Positions 1 through 7,718 of a stretch of 64,000 nucleotides of DNA are shown here, in pieces. The notes under the pieces are model-generated. The model worked only from the letters and a program-made list of their open reading frames with translations. It was not told where the DNA came from and made no database searches. Made by a program: the position numbers and the translations under genes. This stretch comes from Chelonobacter sp050613185 (GTDB lineage Bacteria > Pseudomonadota > Gammaproteobacteria > Enterobacterales > Pasteurellaceae), in contig NZ_CP192511.1 in assembly GCF_050613185.1 (NCBI RefSeq), positions 2,108,001 through 2,172,000 on the forward strand. The letters run 5' to 3'. Each line of letters opens with the position of its first letter. Position 1 is the stretch's first letter.

Positions 1-735
1 ACCCATGAAGCCAAAGATTTGGAATTCTTAAACACCGGTATCCGTATCGTCAAACCGATTATGGGTGTGGCGTTTTGGGACGAAAATGTGGCGGTGAAAG
101 CCGAAGAAGTGAGCGTGCGCTTTGAAGAAGGCGTGCCGGTTGCTCTGAACGGTAAAGAATTTAACGATCCGGTCGAGTTGTTCTTGGAAGCGAACCGTAT
201 CGGCGGGCGTCATGGTTTAGGCATGAGCGATCAAATCGAAAACCGTATCATCGAAGCGAAAAGCCGCGGTATCTATGAAGCGCCGGGAATGGCGTTGTTA
301 CACATCGCCTACGAACGTTTGGTCAGCGGCATTCACAATGAAGATACGATTGAACAATACCGTATCAACGGGTTGCGTTTAGGACGGTTGTTGTACCAAG
401 GTCGCTGGTTCGATCCGCAAGCGTTAATGCTGCGCGAAACCGCACAACGTTGGGTGGCACGGGCGGTGACCGGTGAAGTGAGGTTAGAACTACGCCGTGG
501 TAACGATTATTCGATCTTAGATACGGTTTCGCCGAATCTGACCTATGAAGCGGAGCGTTTGAGCATGGAAAAAGTGGAAAACGCGCCATTCAGCCCGGCG
601 GATCGTATCGGTCAATTAACCATGCGTAACCTCGACATCGTCGATACCCGCGCCAAGCTGGGCATTTACACTCAAAGCGGCTTATTAATCGCCGGCAAAG
701 ATTCCGTATTGCCACAGTTAGGTAAAAAAGACTAA
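1..735 (+). CDS. argG: Argininosuccinate synthase, C-terminal part (5' end outside window)
   Basis: The enzyme joins citrulline and aspartate using ATP to make argininosuccinate in arginine synthesis, in the cytoplasm. The frame is open from base 1 (reading THEAKDLEFL), so the start lies upstream; 244 residues remain of a family usually near 445. Visible family blocks include LEFLNTGIRIVKPIMGV, the GRHGLGMSDQIENR stretch and IYEAPGMALLH, all typical of the C-terminal synthetase and multimerisation domain of the ArgG class. A start at the TTG at 19 would cut through a conserved block and is rejected. An inverted pair of uptake signal sequences follows the stop and probably terminates transcription. 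Confidence 0.95.
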   Translation, partial: THEAKDLEFLNTGIRIVKPIMGVAFWDENVAVKAEEVSVRFEEGVPVALNGKEFNDPVELFLEANRIGGRHGLGMSDQIENRIIEAKSRGIYEAPGMALLHIAYERLVSGIHNEDTIEQYRINGLRLGRLLYQGRWFDPQALMLRETAQRWVARAVTGEVRLELRRGNDYSILDTVSPNLTYEAERLSMEKVENAPFSPADRIGQLTMRNLDIVDTRAKLGIYTQSGLLIAGKDSVLPQLGKKD

Positions 736-759
736 TCCATCGTTCTGATGTTGCAAATC

Positions 760-803
760 AACCGCACTTTGCCAGTCAATAAGGCTGTAAAGTGCGGTTT
801 TTT
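760..803. terminator. Inverted uptake-signal pair acting as terminator
   Basis: AACCGCACTTT (760-770) and AAAGTGCGGTT (789-799) are perfect 11-base inverted arms around an 18-base loop, followed by a T run on the plus strand. Each arm is an uptake signal sequence. It lies between argG and the convergent hicB and can serve both. Confidence 0.8.
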
Positions 804-804
804 G

Positions 805-1149
805 TTACCTCGAAAGCTGCTGAATATCGTTTTGCAAGCGTTTAACCACCCATTCGTTTAAACTCAAATTTTCGGCATTGGCAAAGGCGGCGATCTCGGC
901 GTGTAACCTCGGATCAAGGCGTAAATTGAAGCGACCGGAATAACGTTTATAAGGTTCAATGCCTTTTTCTTTACACACGGCTAAAAATTCCGCCAGTGAA
1001 ATCTCCGCCTCTCTACGCAAGGTTTCAACATCGGCGGCATAAAAATCCGCACCACCGTTTAATCCGTGAAATTCCCCACGAAATAAACCAATTTCATCAT
1101 CGTAGGTGATGGTGGCTTTATGTCCGTTAATGATCATCATATTAATCAT
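805..1149 (-). CDS. hicB: HicB family antitoxin
   Basis: Antitoxin of a type II pair; it neutralises HicA and normally represses its own promoter. The protein has 114 residues: an N-terminal HicB fold beginning MINMMIINGHKATITYDDE, and a C-terminal ribbon-helix-helix DNA-binding segment (about residues 70-107, RFNLRLDPRLHAEIAAFAN). A longer frame opens at 1176, but GGAG sits 7-8 bases before the ATG at 1149, and that ATG overlaps the hicA stop in an ATGA arrangement, so translational coupling decides the start. Order is toxin first, antitoxin second, as is usual for hic. The product name rests on family recognition; the partner gene supports it strongly. Confidence 0.88.
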   Translation of the reverse strand: MINMMIINGHKATITYDDEIGLFRGEFHGLNGGADFYAADVETLRREAEISLAEFLAVCKEKGIEPYKRYSGRFNLRLDPRLHAEIAAFANAENLSLNEWVVKRLQNDIQQLSR

Positions 1150-1400
1150 AATGTTACTCCATTTTCTTCTAACCATTTTCTAACGCTGGCAACTGCGCCT
1201 TTATCGGTATCAGGTTTAGGGTGTGGGCGATGGAATACTTTTACCTGTCCGAATAATATAACGGCAACACGCGATCCCTCACGTTCTTCAATTTCCGCAC
1301 CTAAATCCAAAAAAAGCGATTCGATATCTTTCCATCGAATATTGCCACTGACCGGACGTTTGAAAATCAGCTGCAGGGTCAATTTTGATTTATTTTTCAC
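1146..1400 (-). CDS. hicA: HicA family toxin (mRNA interferase)
   Basis: HicA toxins are small double-stranded-RNA-binding-fold proteins that cleave mRNA when free of HicB. This 84-residue protein carries the hallmark FHRPHPKPDTDKGAV and ends RKWLEENGV, matching the longer HicA subtype. A frame is open from an ATG at 1430, but GGAGG lies about 8 bases before a GTG at 1400, which gives the usual family length, so GTG is chosen. The pair is transcribed away from uup. The upstream region has a direct repeat likely to be the HicB operator. Confidence 0.85.
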   Translation of the reverse strand: MKNKSKLTLQLIFKRPVSGNIRWKDIESLFLDLGAEIEEREGSRVAVILFGQVKVFHRPHPKPDTDKGAVASVRKWLEENGVTL

Positions 1401-1421
1401 AGTCTCCTCCAAACAGAATGA

Positions 1422-1443
1422 TAGTACCATATTTTAGTACCAT
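1422..1443 (-). promoter_or_regulatory. Direct repeat, candidate HicB operator
   Basis: TAGTACCAT occurs at 1422-1430 and again at 1435-1443, 13 bases apart, directly upstream of hicA. Each copy contains the palindromic GTAC. Position and spacing fit an autoregulatory operator of the HicAB pair. This is inference from position; no promoter hexamers stand out clearly. Confidence 0.45.
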
Positions 1444-1531
1444 TAAAAGGGATTTTATTTAAAGGATATAAAACCCACCATAAAACTGCTAAAATCCTCA
1501 CAATTTTGATTGGGTAAAATAGGGAATTATT

Positions 1532-3493
1532 TTGGCGTTACTGAATTTGAGCAATGCGTATTTGTCGTTTAGCGATCACCCGTTGTTGGATCATGCGGAT
1601 TTGCATATCGAAGCAGGCGAGCGGGTTTGTTTGGTCGGGCGCAATGGCGCGGGCAAATCGACCTTAATGAAGGTTTTAGCCGGTGAGGTCGGCTTGGATG
1701 ACGGCACGTTGCAACTGGAAAGCGGCGTGGTGATTTCACACTTGGAGCAAGATCCGCCGCGCCATATTGAAGACAGCGTATTTGATTATGTGGCGGAGGG
1801 GGTTGCGGATTTAGCCGATTTGCTTAAGCAATATCACCATATTTCCCATCAAATGACCCGCGACTATTCCGATGAATTATTGCAACAGTTGGCAGAGGTG
1901 CAGCAGCAACTGGATCACGCCAACGGTTGGCTGATCGAAAGCCGCATTCAAGATGTGTTAAAACGCTTGGAACTTAACCCCGACACGTTATTATCGGAAC
2001 TTTCCGGCGGCTGGCAGCGCAAAGCGGCGTTGGCACGGGCGTTAGTCAGCAATCCGTCGATTTTATTGCTTGACGAACCGACAAACCATTTGGATATTGA
2101 CGCGATTGATTGGTTGGAAAATTTCTTGTCGGAGTTTTCCGGCAGTATTATTTTTATCTCGCATGACCGCTCTTTTATCCGCAAAATGGCGACCCGAATC
2201 GTCGATTTGGATCGCGGCAAATTGGTCTCTTATCCCGGCAATTATGATCGCTATCTCACCACTAAAGAAGAAAATTTGCGCGTGGAAGAGTTGCAAAACG
2301 CGTTGTTTGATAAAAAACTGGCGCAGGAAGAAGTCTGGATTCGACAAGGAATCAAAGCGCGCCGCACCCGTAACGAGGGCAGAGTGCGCGCCTTAAAAGC
2401 CTTGCGTGAGGAACGTCGTCAGCGGCGCGAAGTGCTCGGCACAGCAAAAATCGAACTGGATACCGCCATCCGTTCCGGCAAAATTGTGTTTGAAATTGAA
2501 GAGTTGGGCTATCAAATTGAAGATCGCGTCTTGCTGAAAAATTTCAGCGCCAATATTCTGCGCGGCGATAAAATCGCCTTGATCGGTCCGAACGGCTGCG
2601 GCAAAACCACCTTTATCAAACTGTTATTACAACAACTCGAGCCGACCCAAGGCAAAGTGCGGTCAGGCACAAAATTAGAAATTGCCTATTTCGATCAATA
2701 TCGTGCCGATCTCGATCCGGAAAAAAGCGTGATGGACAATGTGGCGGACGGCAAGCAAGATGTGGAAGTTAACGGGCATAAACGCCATGTGTTAGGCTAT
2801 CTGCAAGATTTCCTGTTTCCGCCAAAACGGGCGATGAGCCCGGTGAAGGCGCTATCCGGCGGTGAACGCAATCGGTTGCTGTTGGCAAAATTATTGCTCA
2901 AACCGAATAACCTGTTGATTCTCGACGAACCGACCAATGATCTGGACGTGGAAACCTTAGAATTATTGGAAGAAATTTTGGCGGATTATCAAGGCACGCT
3001 GATTATCGTCAGTCATGATCGTCAATTTATCGACAACACCGCCACCGAATGTTATTTCTTCGAGGGTGACGGTGTACTGAATCACTATGTCGGCGGTTAT
3101 AGCGACGCCAAGCTGCAACAGCAAAATTATTTTGCTTCGCTAACGCAAAAAACAGCAACGCAAAAACCAGCCGAAAACAAAAGTGCGGTCAGCCAAGCGA
3201 ATACCCAAAGTGCGGTTGAAACTGACGAGAAAAAAACCAAAGAAAAAACGGCTGAACGTAAAAAGCTAAGTTTCAAAGAACAGCGCGAACTGGAACAACT
3301 GCCACAGTTGCTGGAAACACTGGAAGCGGAAATCGAAACCTTGCAAGCGGAAGTCGGCAGCAGCGATTTCTTCCAACAGGATCATCAATACACCAGCGAC
3401 ACCCTGCAACGCCTCGCCGAAAAGGAACAGCAACTGGAGCAAAACTTGTTGCGATGGGAGGAGCTGGAAAATATCAGTAATGGTAACGGCTAA
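1532..3493 (+). CDS. uup: ABC-F ATPase Uup
   Basis: Uup is a soluble ABC-F protein with two ATPase modules and no membrane part; the family acts on ribosomes, and Uup affects precise excision of transposons and binds DNA or RNA branched structures. The protein has 653 residues. Module 1 has Walker A GRNGAGKST (36-44), LSGGW (about 157) and LLLDEPTNHLD. Module 2 has GPNGCGKTT, LSGGERNRLL and LILDEPTNDLD. A charged linker with many K and E residues leads to a C-terminal coiled coil (about 585-650), the Uup-specific tail. The start is a TTG at 1532 preceded by AGGGA; the sequence MALLNLSNAYLSFSDHPLL aligns with the usual Uup N-terminus. Two uptake signal sequences lie in the linker code. Confidence 0.93.
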   Translation: MALLNLSNAYLSFSDHPLLDHADLHIEAGERVCLVGRNGAGKSTLMKVLAGEVGLDDGTLQLESGVVISHLEQDPPRHIEDSVFDYVAEGVADLADLLKQYHHISHQMTRDYSDELLQQLAEVQQQLDHANGWLIESRIQDVLKRLELNPDTLLSELSGGWQRKAALARALVSNPSILLLDEPTNHLDIDAIDWLENFLSEFSGSIIFISHDRSFIRKMATRIVDLDRGKLVSYPGNYDRYLTTKEENLRVEELQNALFDKKLAQEEVWIRQGIKARRTRNEGRVRALKALREERRQRREVLGTAKIELDTAIRSGKIVFEIEELGYQIEDRVLLKNFSANILRGDKIALIGPNGCGKTTFIKLLLQQLEPTQGKVRSGTKLEIAYFDQYRADLDPEKSVMDNVADGKQDVEVNGHKRHVLGYLQDFLFPPKRAMSPVKALSGGERNRLLLAKLLLKPNNLLILDEPTNDLDVETLELLEEILADYQGTLIIVSHDRQFIDNTATECYFFEGDGVLNHYVGGYSDAKLQQQNYFASLTQKTATQKPAENKSAVSQANTQSAVETDEKKTKEKTAERKKLSFKEQRELEQLPQLLETLEAEIETLQAEVGSSDFFQQDHQYTSDTLQRLAEKEQQLEQNLLRWEELENISNGNG

Positions 3494-3499
3494 AACAAA

Positions 3500-3522
3500 C
3501 GTGCGGTTAAACCGCACTTTGT
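3500..3522. terminator. Hairpin terminator between uup and ClbS-like gene
   Basis: GTGCGGTT-AA-ACCGCAC (3501-3517) is a compact hairpin built from uptake-signal cores, followed by TTTG. It overlaps the stop codon of the convergent ClbS-like gene, whose last codons (SAV-stop) are themselves encoded by an uptake signal. Confidence 0.6.
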
Positions 3523-4019
3523 CGTTTAAATTTTCGGATTTTGCCGAGCATATTCTTCATTGGCGATGAGCTGTTCAGTTGGATCATTCTGCCGAGCGTC
3601 CATTGCTTGTACCAGGTTCCGCCATAGAGCTGCTGATCGTCTAAGGATTCCACCAGATCGAGTAGCGCTTCGGTTGTGGTGATAAACTGTTGCAGTAAAT
3701 CGCTATAATCCCAGTTTTGATATTGTTGGTAGAATTTGGTTGCCAGTCTGCCTAATTCATTCCATTGATAACCGGTTTCGGGAAAATCAATGTGTTCATG
3801 GTGTTGCTTTTTATAGTGCCATTTTAAGACTAAATTTTGCCAACCGATCAGATAGGCGAGGGTATCGGCAACACTAATTTTTGTACCTTTACTGTTGCCT
3901 TCAACACCGAGTTGGCGTACGCATTGCGGATCGAAAGTGCGGTATTCCTGCAGGATTTTGTCAAAAGCCTGTTGAATCGCAAGCAGCAATTCGGTTTTGT
4001 TTTGTGGGATGGATGACAT
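3507..4019 (-). CDS. ClbS/DfsB-type four-helix-bundle protein
   Basis: The product matches the ClbS/DfsB (DUF1706) family: 170 residues, beginning MSSIPQNKTELLLAIQQAF, with the family blocks VADTLAYLIGWQNLVL and WTLGRMIQLNSSSPMKN near the C-terminus. ClbS protects colibactin producers from their own genotoxin; most other family members have no known role and belong to the wider DinB-like helical-bundle group. An in-frame extension to 4109 exists but GGAGAA precedes the ATG at 4019 and the shorter protein has the usual family length. No colibactin-type genes are near, so a self-resistance role is not implied. It stands alone, convergent with uup. Confidence 0.72.
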   Translation of the reverse strand: MSSIPQNKTELLLAIQQAFDKILQEYRTFDPQCVRQLGVEGNSKGTKISVADTLAYLIGWQNLVLKWHYKKQHHEHIDFPETGYQWNELGRLATKFYQQYQNWDYSDLLQQFITTTEALLDLVESLDDQQLYGGTWYKQWTLGRMIQLNSSSPMKNMLGKIRKFKRQSAV

Positions 4020-4116
4020 AGATTCTTTTCTCCGTTGCTCAAAGAAAAATGGCTTTACTGATATAAAGTCGTCAGACTGCTGACAAAGATTAACTAACTT
4101 GATTTTCATGATAAAA

Positions 4117-4224
4117 GTAGGGACGGATTATCTATCCGCCCGAACTGAACATTGCATTTTTCCGTTGTAGATTAAATGCTTATACTGCACTTCGTAAACG
4201 GGCGGATAGATAATCCGCCCCTAC
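4117..4224. repeat. Nested palindromic element of 108 bp
   Basis: Two 26-base arms (4117-4142 and 4199-4224) are inverted copies of each other with one mismatch. Each arm is itself a hairpin: GGCGGAT and ATCCGCC around a short AT-rich loop. The 56 bases between the arms show no coding sense. The element fills the gap between the ClbS-like gene and sucD, where both genes lie on the minus strand. It resembles the extragenic palindromic units dispersed in many gamma-proteobacterial genomes; only one copy lies in this window. Confidence 0.75.
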
Positions 4225-4290
4225 GCAGTCTTATCGGTGACCTTGGTCGAGAATCTAATGGCTCTACTGATGTAAAGCCGTTTTGATCGC

Positions 4291-5160
4291 TTATTTCATT
4301 ACTTTCAGCAATGCGTCACCGATATCAGCCAGACTGCGTACGGTGGTAACGCCTGCGGCTTCGAGGGCGGCAAATTTTTCATCGGCGGTGCCTTTGCCGC
4401 CGCTGATAATCGCACCGGCATGTCCCATACGTTTGCCTTTCGGTGCGGTAACGCCGGCAATATAAGAAACAACCGGTTTTTTGATGTGTTGTTTGATGTA
4501 GGCCGCCGCTTCTTCTTCCGCTGAACCGCCGATTTCGCCGATCATCACAATCGCTTCGGTTTCCGGATCTTGTTCGAACAAGGCTAAAATATCAATGAAG
4601 CTCGAGCCGGGAATCGGATCGCCGCCGATACCGACACAACCGGATTGCCCTAAGCCGCAGTCGGTAGTTTGTTTCACCGCCTCATAGGTCAGGGTGCCGG
4701 AGCGGGAGACGATTCCGACTTTGCCTTTTTGATGAATATTGCCCGGCATAATACCGATTTTGCATTCATCCGGGGTGATCACGCCGGGGCAGTTCGGACC
4801 GATCATCCGTACGCCGGTTTGATTTAGTTTTTGTTTCACCGCCAGCATATCCAAGGTCGGAATACCTTCGGTGATACAGATAATCAGTTGAATTCCGGCG
4901 TCAATCGCTTCTAAAATCGCATCTTTACAGCCTGCGGCAGGGACATAAATCACGCTGGCGGTTGCGCCGGTAGCTTGTACCGCTTCGGCAACGGTGTTAA
5001 ACACCGGTAAGCCTAAATGGGTGGTGCCGCCCTTGCCCGGCGAAGTGCCGCCGACCAATTTTGTGCCGTAAGCCAGGGCTTGTTCGGAGTGAAACGTGCC
5101 TTGTCCGCCGGTGAAACCTTGGCAAATCACTTTGGTATGTTTATCAATTAAAATCGACAT
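4291..5160 (-). CDS. sucD: Succinyl-CoA synthetase alpha subunit
   Basis: The alpha subunit binds CoA and carries the phosphohistidine of succinate-CoA ligase, which makes ATP while converting succinyl-CoA to succinate in the TCA cycle. It has 289 residues, the usual length. The Rossmann CoA-binding segment is at the N-terminus (VICQGFTGGQGTFHSEQALAYGT), and the phosphorylated histidine is His247 in GHAGAIISG. The ATG shares one base with the sucC stop (TAATG), so the two are translationally coupled and made in equal amounts. It is last in sucA-sucB-sucC-sucD. Confidence 0.97.
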   Translation of the reverse strand: MSILIDKHTKVICQGFTGGQGTFHSEQALAYGTKLVGGTSPGKGGTTHLGLPVFNTVAEAVQATGATASVIYVPAAGCKDAILEAIDAGIQLIICITEGIPTLDMLAVKQKLNQTGVRMIGPNCPGVITPDECKIGIMPGNIHQKGKVGIVSRSGTLTYEAVKQTTDCGLGQSGCVGIGGDPIPGSSFIDILALFEQDPETEAIVMIGEIGGSAEEEAAAYIKQHIKKPVVSYIAGVTAPKGKRMGHAGAIISGGKGTADEKFAALEAAGVTTVRSLADIGDALLKVMK

Positions 5161-6326
5161 TATTTGTCCTCCGCGGCAGCGACGACGGCTTTGGCGGCGT
5201 CGGTTAAACTGTTGGCAGCGATAATGTTCAAACCGCTGTTGGCTAAAATTTCACGACCTAACGGGGCATTATTGCCCTCTAAGCGAACAATGACCGGAAT
5301 ACTGACGCCCACTTCGTTGACCGCAGCGATGATCCCATTTGCGATCAAGTCGCAACGCACGATACCGCCGAAAATATTGACTAAAACGGCTTTCACCGCA
5401 CTGTCGGACAAAATGATTTTAAACGCTTCGGCAACCCGCTCTTTGGTGGCGCCGCCGCCGACATCCAGGAAGTTTGCCGGTTGCCCGCCGTGTAATTTGA
5501 TGATGTCCATGGTTCCCATCGCCAAACCGGCGCCGTTGACCATACAGCCGATATTACCGTCCAGGGCGACATAATTTAGTTGCCATTTTTCGGCCAGGGC
5601 TTCACGCGGATCTTCTTGGCTCGGATCTTGCATGGTTTGCAGATCCGGGTGGCGGTAAGTGGCGTTGCCGTCGGTGACGATTTTAGCATCCAGGCAAAAC
5701 AGTTGCCCATTGTCTAAAATCACTAACGGGTTGACTTCGACCAGGGCCAAATCTTTTTCCACAAACAACTTGGCAAGTTGGGTGAAAATATGGCTAAATT
5801 GTTTGATTTGATCGCCGATCAAGCCCAATTTAAACGCCAATTGCCGTCCTTGATACGGCATGCCGCCTAATAGCGGATCCAAGCTGATACGGTGTAACAG
5901 CTCCGGTGTTTTCTCCGCTACTTCTTCAATATCCATTCCGCCTTCGGTCGAGGCCATCACCACAACGGTTTGTGAACTGCGATCCAAAACCGCACTGAGG
6001 TACAGCTCTTTTTTGATTGAAGAGCATTGCTCAAGGTAAATCGTATTCACCGGCTGCCCGTTTTTATCGGTTTGAAAAGTGACGAGGCGTTGGCCGAACC
6101 ACTGTTCGGCAAAGGTTTTGATTTCCGCTTCGCTTTTCACTAATTTTACACCGCCCGCCTTGCCGCGTCCGCCGGCATGAACCTGACATTTGGCAACCCA
6201 AGTGTCGCCACCGAGTTTTTTTGCCGCTTCAAGTAATTGTTCTACAGTTTGGCAGGCATAGCCGACCGGAACGGGAATTTGATAATCTGCAAAGATTTTT
6301 TTACTCTGATATTCATGCAAGTTCAT
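5160..6326 (-). CDS. sucC: Succinyl-CoA synthetase beta subunit
   Basis: The beta subunit is the ATP-grasp partner of SucD and binds the nucleotide and succinate. The 388 residues begin MNLHEYQSKKIFADYQIPVP, then show the ATP-grasp stretch AKCQVHAGGRGKAGGVKL, the metal-binding block LVEVNPLVI, and the C-terminal NIFGGIVRCDLIANGI. Length equals that of the Escherichia coli protein. GGATCC lies in the ribosome-binding region before the ATG at 6326. It overlaps sucD by one base and lies 106 bases after sucB, with a palindrome in between. Confidence 0.97.
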   Translation of the reverse strand: MNLHEYQSKKIFADYQIPVPVGYACQTVEQLLEAAKKLGGDTWVAKCQVHAGGRGKAGGVKLVKSEAEIKTFAEQWFGQRLVTFQTDKNGQPVNTIYLEQCSSIKKELYLSAVLDRSSQTVVVMASTEGGMDIEEVAEKTPELLHRISLDPLLGGMPYQGRQLAFKLGLIGDQIKQFSHIFTQLAKLFVEKDLALVEVNPLVILDNGQLFCLDAKIVTDGNATYRHPDLQTMQDPSQEDPREALAEKWQLNYVALDGNIGCMVNGAGLAMGTMDIIKLHGGQPANFLDVGGGATKERVAEAFKIILSDSAVKAVLVNIFGGIVRCDLIANGIIAAVNEVGVSIPVIVRLEGNNAPLGREILANSGLNIIAANSLTDAAKAVVAAAEDK

Positions 6327-6385
6327 TGGGGATCCTTTACTTTTTCCTATGAAATTTGAATTAGGTACCGCACTTGGTATGTTTT

Positions 6386-6407
6386 CTCCCTCCGCATGCG
6401 GAGGGAG
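6386..6407. repeat. Perfect 22-base palindrome (CTCCCTCCGC type), copy 1
   Basis: Eleven bases CTCCCTCCGCA are followed at once by their exact complement. An identical 22-base copy occurs at 28579-28600 and a near copy with TA-TA centre at 28457-28480. Here it lies between sucB and sucC, so the transcript would carry a strong hairpin inside the suc operon. There is no T run on the coding strand, so it need not terminate. Confidence 0.7.
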
Positions 6408-6432
6408 AATTAGGCTGTTACTACATAGAGGC

Positions 6433-7650
6433 TTAAATCTCCAATAAAATCCGTGTCGGATCTTCTAACAATTCTTTAATCGTTACCAAGAAACCGACCG
6501 ATTCGCGTCCGTCAATCAAACGGTGATCGTAGGACAGCGCAAGATACATCATCGGGCGAATCACGACTTGCCCGTCCAAGGCAATCGGGCGATCTTTAAT
6601 CGCGTGCATGCCCAAAATCGCACTTTGCGGCGGATTGATGATCGGGGTGGACATTAAGGAGCCGAATACGCCGCCGTTGGTAATGGTGAAATTACCGCCG
6701 GTCAAATCTTCCACGGTCAATTTGCCGTCGCGTCCTTTTTCCGCCAACTCTTTGATTTGTTGCTCGATTTCTCCCATAGTCAATTTATCGCAGTTTTTCA
6801 ACACCGGCGTTACCAAGCCGCGCGGCGTGGAAACCGCAATGCTGATGTCGAAATAGTTATGGTAAACAATATCTTCGCCATCGATTGAGGCATTGACTTC
6901 CGGATAACGTTTTAACGCTTCGACCACAGCTTTGATGTAGAATGACATAAAGCCAAGGCGCACGCCGTTGCGTTTTTCAAATTTTTCACCGTAGGCTTTG
7001 CGCAATTGCATAATCGGCGACATATCCACTTCATTGAAGGTGGTCAGCATTGCCGTGCTGTTTTTGGCTTCCAATAAGCGTTCGGCAACGCGTTTGCGCA
7101 AACGCGTCATCGGCACGCGTTTTTCACTGCGATTTGCCAAGGCAACCGAACTGTCGGTGCCTTCTTTATGAATGGTTTTCGCCTGTTTGGCAAGGTGCGC
7201 GTCGATGTCTTCACGGGTAATTCTGCCGCCGACACCGGAACCTTGAATATCGGATGAGTCAATATTGTTCTCGGCTAACAGACGGCGCACCGACGGGCTT
7301 AAATTTTCATTGGCGGCGCCGGTTTCGGTGCTCAATACCGCACTTTGGCGTTCTGCCGGGGTTGAAGCCGGAGCGGCGACGGTATCTTTGGTGACGGTGC
7401 CGGCGGTGGTCACCGGCTGCAATTTGCCGAGCAACTGGCTGCCGGTAACGGTGGCGCCTTCTTCCTGCAAGATGGATTCGATTATGCCGTCTTCCGTCGC
7501 AGGCACTTCCAGCACCACTTTATCGGTTTCGATTTCAACGATAATTTCATCACGGGCAACGCTGTCGCCCACTTTTTTGTGCCAAGTTGCAACGGTCGCA
7601 TCGGCAACGGATTCGGGTAACACCGGGGTCAAAATATCAATATTGCTCAT
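6433..7650 (-). CDS. sucB: Dihydrolipoyllysine succinyltransferase (2-oxoglutarate dehydrogenase E2)
   Basis: E2 core of the 2-oxoglutarate dehydrogenase complex; it moves the succinyl group from lipoamide to CoA. The protein has 405 residues. The lipoyl domain has Lys44 in EIETDKVVLEV; the small E1/E3-binding domain is near residues 110-150 (SPSVRRLLAENNIDSSDIQG); the catalytic domain ends with YDHRLIDGRESVGFL, whose His and Asp are catalytic. A frame is open from 7680 but AAGGA precedes the ATG at 7650 and gives MSNIDILTPVLPESV. It follows sucA by 68 bases. No gene for the E3 component is nearby; E3 is normally shared with pyruvate dehydrogenase. Confidence 0.96.
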   Translation of the reverse strand: MSNIDILTPVLPESVADATVATWHKKVGDSVARDEIIVEIETDKVVLEVPATEDGIIESILQEEGATVTGSQLLGKLQPVTTAGTVTKDTVAAPASTPAERQSAVLSTETGAANENLSPSVRRLLAENNIDSSDIQGSGVGGRITREDIDAHLAKQAKTIHKEGTDSSVALANRSEKRVPMTRLRKRVAERLLEAKNSTAMLTTFNEVDMSPIMQLRKAYGEKFEKRNGVRLGFMSFYIKAVVEALKRYPEVNASIDGEDIVYHNYFDISIAVSTPRGLVTPVLKNCDKLTMGEIEQQIKELAEKGRDGKLTVEDLTGGNFTITNGGVFGSLMSTPIINPPQSAILGMHAIKDRPIALDGQVVIRPMMYLALSYDHRLIDGRESVGFLVTIKELLEDPTRILLEI

Positions 7651-7718
7651 GTTTAGATCCTTTTTAGTTAAAATGTACACGAATAAAATACTTTATCTGC
7701 GTTTTGTCCAACGTTCAG

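Noticed and set aside
1120..1437. 105-codon plus-strand frame across hicA
   Set aside because: Antisense to a recognisable HicA; no independent coding evidence.
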